A DNA stretch of 64,000 bases. Origin: Mesostigma viride (Eukaryota > Streptophyta > Mesostigmatophyceae > Mesostigmatales > Mesostigmataceae). The translations under genes were made by a program, and so were the position numbers. The notes beneath the pieces are model-generated. The model was not told where the DNA came from and ran no database searches. It saw only the letters and a program-made list of their open reading frames with translations. Within the stretch, counting starts at the first letter, position 1; every line of letters starts with the position of its first letter. Where the stretch lies: the NCBI GenBank assembly GCA_009746045.1, contig RPFO01000050.1, positions 3,651,949 to 3,715,948 on the forward strand, read 5' to 3'. This document shows positions 53,247-64,000 of this stretch, one piece after another.

Positions 53247-53329
53247 TTGGAAAATGGACCAGGGTACGACAACAGGGTATCGGGAGGCAAATCAAACGAT
53301 GAGGACACGAGGCGAATGACCTACAGTAA

Positions 53330-55009
53330 TAAAACTCATTTTAATAACAGTAGTTCAGTATAACTAATAATGTAATGTGATTAAGAATAGTGTGTAATTT
53401 AATAAATATTATAATGATTCGTACAATGCATACCATTAATTATACTATTTACACTACTATATGCGTACTATTAATTATAGTACTCATACTACTATGTGCA
53501 TACTACTAATTATATTATTCATACTACTATACCCTGCTTCTGGGTTACAATGCCCTGCATTGCCAGCTGCTCTTTACTGAATCCTCCAATCAAACGTACA
53601 CATATAGCGTGATGGTGCGCGTGCATGAGCACACCATGGAATTGAATCGAAGCAAAGTGTTTACGTGTAACCATGATAATGATCTCACTCTGCAACCATG
53701 CCAAGTGCTGCTCGTTCGTAGTGCCAGGCCGATGCGATGTTCTCCCACCAGCGTACACACAGGCTAAGTATATTGCGAGGTAACCATCTTACCTATAAAT
53801 TGATAAGACACTCTCAGGCCATTGTATATCATACCCGCAACACACCAACAGCTATTCTAGAACCTTCAAACCACAGGAAAGCGTTGGAAGCCATGTACGC
53901 CGACAAACGCCGACATACACTTAACCACATGGGATACCCATCACATTCTCAGTATGGGAAATGAGCCCCTAAACATCAAGCAGCAAACGTCAAGCGGCAA
54001 ACATCAAGCACCGAATGTTGAGCGGCATACATCAACCGCAAACATCAAGCAGCATACATCAAGCAGCAATTAAGGTCAAGCCGCACCCCTAGTGTGGGGC
54101 AAATACCAACGCAGGACACGGTCCCCCCCGTGCATCGACAGGCTAGGTTGTTGGATTGCAAGTTTACAGCTTTCACAGACCCCGACAACAAGAAGACGCC
54201 CGATATCGAAGAGGCTTCGCCATGGCCATGCCCCTCCCGACGCATGGGCTAGGTTGTCGGATCGCACTGACACATGAGCTAGGTTGTTGGGTTCCGACTG
54301 ATTAGGTTTTACTGGCCCCCCATGTCAGGGCAAGACCCCTCCCGACGCACCAACACGTGGGTAAAGGTGTTGGGTTCCAACTTATTAGGTTTTACTGCCC
54401 CCTCATGCCAGGGCAAGACCCCTCCCGACGCACCGACACGTGGGGCAGCTGGCAGTGCAGTAGCAGCATCCCTCGTCGGACCCCCAGGGAGGGCCCGTCC
54501 GGACCCTGCGAGCCATCGTCCGAGGCACCCCCTCCCGTGGCCCCTTTCGTAGGCGTCGAGGCAGCGGCTTGCGGGTCCTGGCCCTGGGACCCTGGCTCTG
54601 GTGTTGGTTCCGCACATGTCGTCGCGCACGCACATATTGTCGTGTGCACGACACACGAGCCATCATACCATGCAATTCCTGTAAGCGCCTCACATAAGGG
54701 GAAGATAGAGCACAGCCGCTGGAACACGAGGGGGTACAAGCTGTCTGATTGGTATGCTACCCAGCCATGGACACCAGGCCTCAGTTGCCTCCTCCTCCAA
54801 GCCCCTGGTAGCTTACAGGGGTGACAACGATAGGAGTAGCGGCCAGTGGAGACCGTGCGGCGACGTCCACATACATTCCGTGCAATGCTAAGTGTCGAGG
54901 ATATGCTGCGTAGCTGGCTGCGTTGGTGGCTGTGATGGTGGCGGTAGGGGTGGGGGTTGACGTTGAGGTTGCAATGAGAGATGCCAGCAAACCCTATATA
55001 GAAGAGATA
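53330..55009. other. A/T-rich and repeat-bearing spacer, no gene recognised
   Basis: 53340-53520 is A/T-rich with ATTAATTATA.TA repeats. 53965-54070 holds AACATCAAGCAGC-type repeats. 54290-54440 is a direct duplication of a ~75 bp unit (GGGCAAGACCCCTCCCGACG). The left end of the PAT-like element is at 55010. Confidence 0.55.
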
Positions 55010-55221
55010 GATTTGGTGAGCTATGCTCATTTTATCTATGACTAACCTGCTGAGCGGAGAATGCAACGCCGTATAGCACCAAAAGAAAAAATAATTTTAG
55101 AAAAAATATTTTTTTGTGCTGGCACCCGTACCCCAGCCACCCAGGTAGGGGTTGGCTGGAGAGGTGGTTGCTATAAAGGGTGGGCTTCCATTCTAGGGAA
55201 GCAGGTTGTTTTCTTTTGCCT
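55010..55221 (+). repeat. PAT-like element repeat A1
   Basis: GATTTGGTGAGCTATGCTCA ... GTTTTCTTTTGCCT, matching A2 base for base as far as I compared. Contains A-rich AAAAGAAAAAATAATTTTAG. Confidence 0.9.
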
Positions 55222-55289
55222 GAGAACCTCACGTGACCACAACACAAAAAACAAAACGCAAGATAACACATCAAGCAGTATAACCTACC

Positions 55290-56392
55290 ATGTCCACAGT
55301 GACAGCCCCAGACCGGAATTTCCTAGCGAAACTCAAGCAAGCAGCCAAGGAGGGATGCACCCCAAAGGAGGCCGCCACTGCGGTTCAGAAGATCCTAGGG
55401 GAGGGGAACTGGCTAGAGCGGATCCAGAAGCTCACTCCGGGGCGTGCCAAGAACGTCATGGACGTCCTGGAGGAACGGGGGTTTGTCAGCGACTGGGATG
55501 GGGAGGAGGCCCTGGCCGATGTGCTAGCAGCGCAACTGGGGGAGGCTATTGCAGAGCCGGACCCACCAGTGTCAGCAGGTGCGGTGGGAACGGGGGGTGT
55601 TCCCCCTTCGGCAGGTGGAAGCGGAGGGGCGGGGCATGGTGGAGCGGGCGCTGGGGAGGACGATGGCGCTCCTGGGGCGATCGACCAGGCTGTGGCGGAC
55701 CTGGACCGAAACCTAGGTCGGCTGCTGGGGACCGAGACGGGCTATGCAACGCCAGCTGGAGGGCTTCCATCCCGGCCGGGCAACGCCCGCACTGGCGGAG
55801 ATATTGGCGACCTAATATCGGCTATGTCGAAGCTGCTGGACCAGGCAAAGACTCCAGCAGCTGCAAGCCCAGCCGCAGCGACGGCTGCTGGCAGGCTGGC
55901 GCGCACGAAGGGGGTGGCGCTGAGTGGGCATGCAGTGCCGGTGCTGGTGAGCAACATGCTGGAGGCGGTGCTGCCGGAATGCTGGACTACGCGGAGAGCG
56001 TGGGGGGGAAGTCCATCCGTGCATCGTTAATGCTGACGATGCACGGCAGCTCAGCCAGCGGGGAGAGGCGGATGCTGCTCCTGCAGATGGCAGGAATTCT
56101 GGACACGATGGTGACAGAATTTGGCTACTGGGCCACGCCACGCTCCGAAGTAATTCTGGAGCTGGCAGCAGCCGAGTACCTGGCAAAGCTGATCACGGCA
56201 TGCCAGCTGGTGGATGTGGGGTCGACGGGTTGGAAGGGGACGCCGTCGGCAATGCTGCCATTCCAGGAGGGTGGAGCAATGCTGGCGTCTCCGGCGGTGC
56301 GGGCGGCGATGAGCATGGGGAAGCTGCAGCACAAGCTGGAGCAGGGTCCCGGCAAGAAGGGGCAGGGCGGCCCGTCCAACAACAACAAGTGA
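55290..56392 (+). CDS. Gag-like ORF1 of the PAT-like element, one frame break
   Basis: ATG at 55290 (MSTVTAPDRNFLAKLKQAAK, TPGRAKNVMDVLEERGFVSD) runs to about 55980. Sense then continues in the -1 frame: MLDYAESVGGKSIRASLMLT, ERRMLLLQMAGILDTMVTEF, AEYLAKLITACQLVDVGSTG, and a basic, N-rich C-terminus at 56390. The switch falls near 55970-55985. A middle G/A-rich stretch links two helical parts. No zinc knuckle is seen. Its place before the RT ORF and its helical content fit a Gag-like role. Confidence 0.65.
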
Positions 56393-56484
56393 GGGAGCGG
56401 TGCCTTCTTCCACTACCTCTTCCAGCACCCCTGCCACCTCGTGACTGGTGGCAGCAGGTACGCTCAGGCCGTAGGCGCGATAGG

Positions 56485-59400
56485 ATGAGTCGGGCTTTTA
56501 ATGCTCGCACACTAGCCTGTCAGACGGTTAGGGCGTTAAACTGGATGGGGGGGGGGGGCGAGACCCGCCTGCTGTAGATTCAGCCCGTGTGCCCGGGCCT
56601 CTGCAGCAGGCGGCCCTAGATGGGATCGATGATGCTTGCAGGTCCTTTGTCCGCCGGAACGGTGGTTCCGTAGCGGCAATGGCAGGATCTGTAGTGGATG
56701 GGGGTGAATATGCTGAAGGAGCCCCTTACGAACCGTTAGTGGCCGCACGCTTGGCTTTGCCTGGTCCGGGGGAAGGTGGCCAAGTGGATGTGCTGAACTT
56801 ACTACCCCCCTCTTGGGGAGCAATTTTGAATGATGAGAGTAGGATGGTACGGACGCTGAGCCCAGCAGAGCGGATCTTGCAGAAGTCGATGCGGATCTCG
56901 CGGGGGTGTAGCATGGAGGAGTTCGCGCGGGTTTGCACGGTGTGTGTGGAGAGGGGGATTTTGGGTGGATTTTTTGAGGAGGAGCCGCCTATGGTGAACG
57001 GTACTTTTGGGGTCGGAAAGCCCGACGGCCGTATACGGCTGATTGTGGACAACCGGCGTGGCAACATGCCACTACCTGATCCTATGCCCGCTTTTTTACC
57101 ACACCTTGGCGTGATTTGCGATTTGCCCACGCGCGCTGGGGAGGATGTTTTTGGGGGCGTATCAGATTTGGATTCGTACTACAACAGACTCCGCCTGCCA
57201 GTTTGGATGCGGCGGTACTGTGCGTGGATGCCGGTGTGGTCGGATCTGGTGGGCCTGAGTGGGGCTCGTCGGAAGGTGTGGCCGTGGATGTTGTGCTGGC
57301 CAATGGGCAACAAGCTGGCCGTCGCGGTGGCCCAGTGTGTGCATCAGTCTGTGTTGTACCGCTGTGGCCCCAAGCCGCCGTTGGAGGCTAGTCGTGGGCT
57401 GAGCATCAACATGTCCGCGCTGATCCTGGTGGCGGAGGCCAACGAGGCGGGGGAGACCGTCCGGCTGAGGCTGGAGGAGGACCCTGCTGCGCCCTTGGCG
57501 CCCTCGCCGTGCTTCGAATCTCGGCAGGATCTGGAAGGTATGCATGCTGTGACGATCGATGACCTCCATTTCACCCACTGTGCGTCGGTGGATGGGGTGA
57601 ATCAGCAGCTAGATCGTGTTCAGGCTGCCTACGCCGCTGTTGGGCTGGTGCAGAAGTCTGACAAGGTGGTACGGGCGACAGCAGAGCAGACTGGTGTGCA
57701 GGCGGTGGGGGTCATTCACCAAAGGGATGGTGACGTGGTGCCTGTTCCTGAGCGTGTGGTGGCAGTTATCGCCGCTACTCATAGAATCTTAGATCGCGGG
57801 TTTACATACTACCGCGAACTTAGTTCTGTGCTTGGGAAGTGGGTGTGGATGCATCTGCTGTGCCGCCCCATGCTTTCGGTGTGGTCTGAGACGTACCGGC
57901 TGCTAGCAGCCATGAATGCCTCCCTGCCTGGGCGCCGCTGGCGCCTCCCTGCGGGGGCCCGCCAGGAGCTTCAGGCGGCGATCGACCTGGCCCCCTTTTT
58001 GAGGGCGGCCAGGGCCCGGCCCCTTTCTGACCGGGTCGTCGCAAGTGATGCGAGCGGCTCCGGCGGTGGGGTGGTCTACAGGGACCTGCCTGGGGCCGAT
58101 TGTGCCCGGCTGGCGACCCGGCGCGAAGCGCGGGGGTGGCGGACGACAGCTTTAACGTCTGGGGAGGACTGGGACCTGGAGCGCATGGAGGAGGGGGACT
58201 ACAGCCTGCTGGATAGTGGCCACTGGCGTACGGCACTGTCCTACCGGTGGCGGGGGCAGCCTAACCACATCAACGTCAAGGAGGCGATTGCTGCGACACA
58301 GGGGGTCGAGTGGTCGTGCCGGACCAAGGCGTGTCGGGGTAAGCGAGTCGTCCGGCTCGTAGACTCCAGTGCTGTGGTGGGGGCGTTTGTCAGAGGGCGG
58401 TCGTCTTCCTACCGTCTCAACCAGCTGGTTCGACGCTACTGCGCTCTGTCACTGGCTGGCGACATGCAGAGCCACTGGGTCTGGGTGGCTACCGACCACA
58501 ACCCAGCTGACAAGGCCAGTCGGCGTGGCGCTTGGGTTCCTGACTTGACCCGGTGTGGTGACGTGCATCCCAACCCTGGGCCTGAGGGGGCGCGACGCCC
58601 TCGGGACTTGGCACTTTTGGAGGGCACAGTCAACCCTGTGTCTACCTTGCCAGCGTACCGACGTGCGGCGGCTGTCTACGTGGCGTGGGCGCCACCTGGC
58701 CCTGTCGACCCAGCTGACGCCGAAGCCATTTTCTGTGAGTGGATTTCTGCTGTCTACCATGCCAGAGGCGGGCGGGGGCGTACCTTATGCCAGCATGCCA
58801 AGGCCTGTCTGCACCTGTACTACCCCGACATTGTTCGGAATTGGGTACTGGCGGACCGCCTGCTAGCAGGTTGGCAGCGGCTTGTTCCGGCTGTCAGCCC
58901 TCCGCCTATGCCCTGGCGCCTTTGCTATTTCACTGCCCTGTTGCTAGTTTCACGTCGACAGGTGCATTTGAGTGCGTTGATTATTATTGCTTTCCAGCAG
59001 TATTTACGCATTAGCGAGGCGCTAGGGCTGCGGGTTCGGGATGTGGCTCATCCCGGCCACCCCCTTCTCGAGCCAGGGCCCATGGTCGGTGCCCTTGTGC
59101 TGCGCAACCCCAAAACTGCGCAGGGGGCGGCCCAGCACGTCCTCGTCCGGGATCCACTTTCTTTGTGGCTCCTGCGACGTCTGACGGCTGGCCAGCCCCC
59201 GGATGCACTCCTCTTTCGAGGCTTAACGTACAGCCAGGCTAGGCAGCAGTGGGAGGCTGTGCAGGCCCGCATGAGCATCCCAGGGATGTTTTCTTTTCAC
59301 AGCCTCCGGCATGGGGGGGCGACGCACGACGCCATCGCTGGCGAGTCGCCGGAGGCCATCCAGCTGCGCGGCCGGTGGGCTTCGGCCCTCTCGGTCACGC

Positions 59401-59519
59401 GCTACATTGGCCTCCACCGCAGCCTCCTGGGGCGCGACATCCCACCCGCCCTCTGGGCTCAGGCCCTGGGTTTTGACCCAGCGGCTTTCCGGCGCCACTT
59501 CGGTGGCGTCGAGTTTTGA
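56485..59519 (+). CDS. PAT-like ORF2: reverse transcriptase, RNase H, tyrosine recombinase
   Basis: The main frame is open from 56532 to the stop at 59517. Within the 976 residues counted from 56589: RT at about 80-440 (RLIVDNRRGNMPLPDP, SDLDSYYNRLRLP; active site TIDDLHF at 323-325 in place of YxDD). RNase H at about 480-645 (SDASGSGG, VKEA, VDSSAVVGAF, TDHNPADKASR). A 2A-like GDVHPNPGP at 657-665. Tyrosine recombinase at about 680-945 (R in YLRISEAL, H-x-x-R in FHSLRHGG, catalytic Y in VTRYIG at 939). The only ATG that fits upstream is at 56485 (MSRAFNARTLACQTVRALNW); it is out of frame until a run of 12 G at 56547-56558, so slippage or an indel there is likely. Confidence 0.85.
58557..58583 (+). 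other. 2A-like ribosome-skipping motif
   Basis: Codes GDVHPNPGP between RNase H and recombinase. The canonical motif is D-V/I-E-x-N-P-G-P; here H replaces E. Skipping between G and P would release the recombinase as a separate protein. Confidence 0.5.
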
Positions 59520-59714
59520 CGTCCTCCTGTTTTTACCTCTCGTCTTTTAGCTATCAACTGACCTCACCCTTGTGTGGGAGGTCAGGGGGGAAATGGTTTA
59601 ACTAACCCGAGGGTGAACCTGGGTTGGGACAAAGTACCCCCATAGCTAGGTAGTTTAAGTTTTCTTTTTTGCATGTCCTACGTATTTTCGGCTGTTAGCC
59701 ATGTAAGGAGATGT

Positions 59715-59911
59715 GGGTAGAGCAGGGGCACAGCTGCTGTGGGCTGGCCCTGCACATTCACATAGTGTGCTCACCCTAGCATACAGATGGCCGTGTTGCC
59801 ATCTGGTAGACATGTCTGTGTTATTCCACCGTATAGAGCTAGCACACATATTGTAATAAATTTGATGTTTTGTGGTGATGCATGCAAAGCAAGGCAAGGC
59901 CAGAAATGGAT
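59715..59911 (+). repeat. PAT-like element repeat B1
   Basis: GGGTAGAGCAGGGGCACAGC ... CAGAAATGGAT, identical to B2 as compared. Its end overlaps the first bases of A2 (GAT). Confidence 0.9.
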
Positions 59912-60120
59912 TTGGTGAGCTATGCTCATTTTATCTATGACTAACCTGCTGAGCGGAGAATGCAACGCCGTATAGCACCAAAAGAAAAAATAATTTTAGA
60001 AAAAATATTTTTTTGTGCTGGCACCCGTACCCCAGCCACCCAGGTAGGGGTTGGCTGGAGAGGTGGTTGCTATAAAGGGTGGGCTTCCATTCTAGGGAAG
60101 CAGGTTGTTTTCTTTTGCCT
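59909..60120 (+). repeat. PAT-like element repeat A2
   Basis: Second copy of A1. With B1 it forms the GGAT-TTGG joint that would be the circle junction of the element. Confidence 0.9.
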
Positions 60121-60144
60121 CCCACCCGCCCACCCTGGCAAAAG

Positions 60145-60341
60145 GGGTAGAGCAGGGGCACAGCTGCTGTGGGCTGGCCCTGCACATTCACATAGTGTGC
60201 TCACCCTAGCATACAGATGGCCGTGTTGCCATCTGGTAGACATGTCTGTGTTATTCCACCGTATAGAGCTAGCACACATATTGTAATAAATTTGATGTTT
60301 TGTGGTGATGCATGCAAAGCAAGGCAAGGCCAGAAATGGAT
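60145..60341 (+). repeat. PAT-like element repeat B2
   Basis: Second copy of B1, ending CAGAAATGGAT and running straight into the GATAG satellite. Confidence 0.9.
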
Positions 60342-60652
60342 AGGATAGATAGGATAGATAGGATAGATAGGATGGATAGGATGGATAGGATACATAGGAT
60401 ACATAGGATACATAGGATACATAGGATACATAGGATACATAGGATACATAGGTTACATAGGATAGATAGGATACATAGGATAGATAGGATAGACAGGATA
60501 GATAGGATAGATAGGATAGATAGGATAGATAGGATAGATAGGATAGATAGGATAGATAGGATAGATAGGATAGATAGGATAGATAGGATAGACAGGATAG
60601 ATAGGATAGATAGGATAGATAGGATAGATAGGATAGATAGGATAGATAGGAT
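60342..60652. repeat. 10-bp (GATAGATAGG)n satellite
   Basis: About 30 units with local variants (GATGGATAGG, ATACATAGG), immediately right of the PAT-like element. The left flank of that element (GAGATAGAT) fits the same repeat. Confidence 0.9.
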
Positions 60653-60659
60653 GTACTAC

Positions 60660-61159
60660 TAGGCTTTAGTTACTAGTATGTGAGCTCCAACTTGACCCTA
60701 CCTTAACACCATCGGCATGTATCCCGCTTTACAAGCGCCATTGTCTCACCTCTTAAAAAAAAAAAAGAAAATCATCGCTGCCTTTCTTGACGTTACCGAA
60801 AGCCATTCTACTAATTGAGATGTAGTGCCTATACTTTAAATTGCCATGCCTCCATAGTAATCCTGCTAACGTGTCCAATGTGATCCTAGTAAATGCGCAA
60901 GGAACGTCCCATGGCATGGCAGCATGGCAAACAAAGACGACCCTCTCACCAAAACAGTAACCACACTGTAGCGTAGTGCCCAGACATGATGAGGAAACAA
61001 GCGAGGCCAAACGAAAGCGTTGGAAATGGGCACTGCCCGCATTGTCTGCTCATGGAACAGTTGGGGCGACATGGGTGCCGACAATCAAAGGAAGCAATGG
61101 GAAGTATTTTACTTTCTATTCTTTTTGTAGCTGGGTGCTGACAATCTGAGAATCAGTAC
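60660..61159. other. no gene seen
   Basis: A poly-A/T-rich spacer including an A-run at 60757-60769; probably an intron or 3' flank of the minus-strand gene with an exon at 61160. Confidence 0.4.
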
Positions 61160-61244
61160 CTGGGGCATCCAGCCCTGCCACCAGCTGGTGGCACACGTCG
61201 GTGAAAAGGTCGTCATTGCGCGCGATGAATGCATCCGTGGCCTC
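61160..61244 (-). CDS. Internal exon of an unidentified host gene
   Basis: Acceptor CCTGCAG, donor GTACTG. 85 bases code EATDAFIARNDDLFTDVCHQ-LVAGLDAP with one extra base (phase 1 exit). Clean splice signals and a charged, non-repetitive peptide support a real exon. Family not recognised. Confidence 0.55.
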
Positions 61245-61453
61245 CTGCAGGACAGGTGTACATGATGGACACATGTGTGTTGCCAGGTGTACATGACACA
61301 GAATTTGTGTAAGTAACAAGGCGCACTGTCACCTCATACGCAATTGTGACCAGCTGACAGGCGTACCAACTTCTGTACTCAGCAATTTCCAAGATTGATT
61401 GATTGATTAATTGATTGATTGATGGATTGATGGATTGATGGATTGATTGATTG

Positions 61454-61864
<411 letters not shown>

Positions 61865-62475
61865 AGGAATGATAACACAAGGGCTACAAAGCATTTCTCC
61901 CTTTCCTCCAAATCGAGACTGCGCATCGGAGGCGCAGGTAGCGGGCCAAGAAGACCAGTCAGTTCTAACATGAAGGACAAGCGCAGGATGGTTCCCTGGT
62001 AGATGATGATGGGCATGGGATGCCCGTGGAACCATGCGTGGGATGGTTCTCAAGCCCCCCAAAGAACCACGCAGTGCCTAGCCACCCTCTCTCATCTGCA
62101 GGGGTCAGTCACGCAGTCTGCTGCTAGAGCACCGTTCCTATCTCACACGTATTGCATGGGGTCAAAGCCGGAGACACCCCAAGGTGCAAGTGGCGAGGCC
62201 GAGCCAGCACGGGCTGTACGGTTCGCGACAAAGACAAACGCTGTGCTGGGTTGTGAGCAAGCATGAGCAACCAAGCAGTGCCGTTGCAAACCAGACCATG
62301 GTATCCAACTGTTTTAGAATTTCTCAGCACTTTTTCTGCACATGAAAAATGATGCACATACTTCCAGCCACCTCCCGCAGCATGACAGGCAAGAACCCCC
62401 CCCAAAAAAACTTCAACACAATACATCCTTAGTCGAAAGTATGTTATATCCCGTGATTCCCCCAACATGAATCAG

Positions 62476-62615
62476 ACTACTATTTATTTTTACATACCCC
62501 CGATACAGTGTTGTATCCCATCATATACCCCCGATATAAATCATGCACCTATTTATTTTTACATACCCCCGATACAGTGTTGTATGCCCTCATATACCCC
62601 CGATATAAATCATGT
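62476..62615. repeat. direct duplication, 73 bp
   Basis: ATTTATTTTTACATACCCCC, GATACAGTGTTGTAT and CATATACCCCCGATATAAAT occur twice in tandem. Confidence 0.85.
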
Positions 62616-63044
62616 GGCGCCCACCTCCAAGCGACCAGTGCTCATCTCACTGGGTTAAGGGTTCATCTCAGGCAATACGTACCTTGGAGTACATTCCTAC
62701 AGCCTACACCCCCTATCATAGGCCCCCAAGCCCCATACCGTTAGAACACAGCACTAGAGCCCCCTACAGCTATATTACTGCACTAGAGCCCGTACCGCTG
62801 GTATGCTGCACCAGAGCACCGTGCCTATCTCCAAGCGCTCCCACACCGCGAGTTAAAGGGTTATCCCAAGCAATAAAAATGTGATATAGCTAATTAATTG
62901 ATGTTGATTTGTTATTTTGAATGTAATGTATACTACTATAATGTAATATACTACTATTGCAGCCGGAATATAGCTATACTATTATATTATTACAGCCGGA
63001 ATGTAGCTATACTACTATTACAGCCAGCATACTTGTGTGCCTAC

Positions 63045-63106
63045 CTCTAAGCGCTCCCACACCGCGGGGTCGATCTCGTCCAGCTCCATCTGGCAGTGGT
63101 CGTCCA
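63045..63106 (-). CDS. Internal exon of an unidentified host gene
   Basis: Acceptor CCCCCAG, donor GTAGGC. 62 bases code DDHCQMELDEIDPAVWERLE after two bases of a split codon, leaving phase 0. Probably the same gene as the exon at 61160-61244. Family not recognised. A near-copy of its 3' edge and donor lies at 62821-62850. Confidence 0.5.
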
Positions 63107-63285
63107 CTGGGGGGGGGGCAGTCGTGGTTACATTTCCAAGCCAGGTTTGAAACATACATACACGAATCAGACAACCATCCATGCATCCGATGCATGGGTG
63201 CATGCACTTGACAGACGCAAGAGCGGGTGGCTGGTAAGTTCCACCTTTGAGCGGGGCAGTCAGGGCCAAGCGCCAAGGCGGCAAG

Positions 63286-63650
63286 GGGATCCTCCGCAGC
63301 CGCACAACCTGTAATGCCCGCATGATCATGCAGGGAACAAGGTTTTGGGAATAGGGTGGGCATCCTCCGCAGCCGCACAACCTGTGATGCCCGCATGATC
63401 ATGCAGGGAACAAGGTTTTGGGAATAGGGTGGGCATCCTCCGCAACCGCACAACCTGTGATGCCCGCATGATCATGCAGGGAACAAGGTTTTGGGAATAG
63501 GGTGGGCATCCTCCGCAGCCGCACAACCTGTGATGCCCGCATGATCATGCAGGGAACAAGGTTTTGGGAATAGGGTGGGCATCCTCCGCAACCGCACAAC
63601 CTGTAATGCCCGCATGATCATGCAGGGAATAAGGTTTTGGGAATAGGGTG
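63286..63650. repeat. 73-bp tandem repeat, five units
   Basis: Units of GCATCCTCCGCAGCCGCACA, ACCTGTGATGCCCGCATGAT and TTTTGGGAATAGGGTGG with a strict 73-base period and one or two differences per unit. 73 is not a multiple of 3, so open readings drift through all frames. Confidence 0.95.
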
Positions 63651-63774
63651 GCAAGGCCCTAGCAAATAAGACTGGCCTGGCAAAGGCACTGGAAACAAGA
63701 GCAGTGCCAGGGGATGGACAAAGAGGTGAAACACGCAGGAAGCAAAACAGGCGAATCAAGGCAACAAAGGGCTG

Positions 63775-63998
63775 CTTTGGGATACCAGGGGGGAGGGGCT
63801 GGATGAGCCCTTACATAACAAGCCCCACACAAAAGACATTAAATTATGTGTGCTCCATATACACACAAGGGGGGGGGAGGGGACCGGATGAGCCCTTAAA
63901 TAAGAAGCCCCACACAAAAGACATTAAATTATCTGTGCTCCATATACACACAAGGGGGGGGAGGGGACCGGATGAGCCCTTAAATAACAAGCCCCCCA
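63775..63998. repeat. tandem repeat, about 94-100 bp unit, to the window end
   Basis: GATGAGCCCTTA.ATAA.AAG followed by CCCCACACAAAAGACATTAA and GTGCTCCATATACACACAAG occurs about 2.3 times and continues past the window. Confidence 0.85.
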
Positions 63999-64000
63999 CA

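Larger units (their letters stand above)
55010..60341 (+). mobile_element. PAT-like (DIRS-order) tyrosine-recombinase retrotransposon
   Basis: Order on the plus strand: A1 (55010-55221), gag-like ORF, RT/RNase H/recombinase ORF, B1 (59715-59911), A2 (59909-60120), B2 (60145-60341). A1/A2 are 212 bp and B1/B2 197 bp, each pair essentially identical. B1 and A2 abut, and 24 bp separate A2 from B2. This A1-ORFs-B1-A2-B2 form is the split direct repeat of PAT/Ngaro-type elements, which integrate through a tyrosine recombinase without target duplication. Both outer junctions share GAT (left ATA-GAT-TTGG, right GGAT-AGGATAG). The right flank is a GATAG satellite. Near-identity of the repeats suggests recent insertion. 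Confidence 0.9.

Noticed and set aside
63286-63650. Regular 73-bp direct repeats as a CRISPR array
   Set aside because: Units are contiguous with no unique spacers, and the context is eukaryotic; an ordinary tandem repeat.

Overview
The window looks like nuclear DNA from a green alga, most likely a volvocine or related chlorophyte. This is an inference from plant-type host proteins (PRA1, cyclin L), many short exons with GT-AG introns, abundant simple repeats, and a tyrosine-recombinase retroelement with split direct repeats. No bacterial-style gene organisation is present. Host genes occupy the edges and two internal blocks; retroelements and DNA transposons, often nested, fill the rest.

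Layout. 1-1.8 kb: last three exons of a PRA1-family gene (+). 2.4-12.1 kb: a patchwork of LINE remains. One kind carries ORF2 (endonuclease, reverse transcriptase, C-terminus). The other carries an L1-type ORF1 followed directly by its own 3' UTR, with no ORF2. A 1.7 kb piggyBac-like element sits in one of these 3' UTRs. 12.25-20.74 kb: a cyclin L gene (-), five exons resolved, with introns full of satellites, a MITE and duplicated exon edges. 23-26.3 kb and 42.1-44.1 kb: more LINE copies, one with an inversion inside ORF1.

26.26-42.06 kb is a nest. A LINE copy (-) is split by a large hAT element with an 8-bp target duplication. Inside the hAT is a LINE C-terminal fragment. That fragment is split by a 12.6 kb Ty3/gypsy-type retrotransposon (27611-40242, genes on -). 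One terminal repeat of the retrotransposon is split in turn by a small hAT (27708-29408).

The gypsy-type element is the most unusual object here. Gag-protease, a cytosine-5 DNA methyltransferase and a Pol with a DDE integrase and a C-terminal PHD finger are successive overlapping ORFs, each in the -1 frame of the one before. Its terminal repeats are not ordinary LTRs. On the coding strand they read A1 - genes - B1 - A2 - B2, the split-direct-repeat layout known from tyrosine-recombinase PAT-like elements, although this element encodes a DDE integrase.

45.8-53.2 kb: a multi-exon host gene (-) with a possible caspase/CHAT-like fold carrying long low-complexity inserts. 55.01-60.34 kb: a nearly intact PAT-like (DIRS-order) element with its own A1 - gag - RT/RNase H/tyrosine recombinase - B1 - A2 - B2 structure, and a 2A-like motif between RNase H and recombinase. 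60.3-64 kb: satellites, (GA)n tracts, a 73-bp tandem array and two exons of an unidentified host gene (-).
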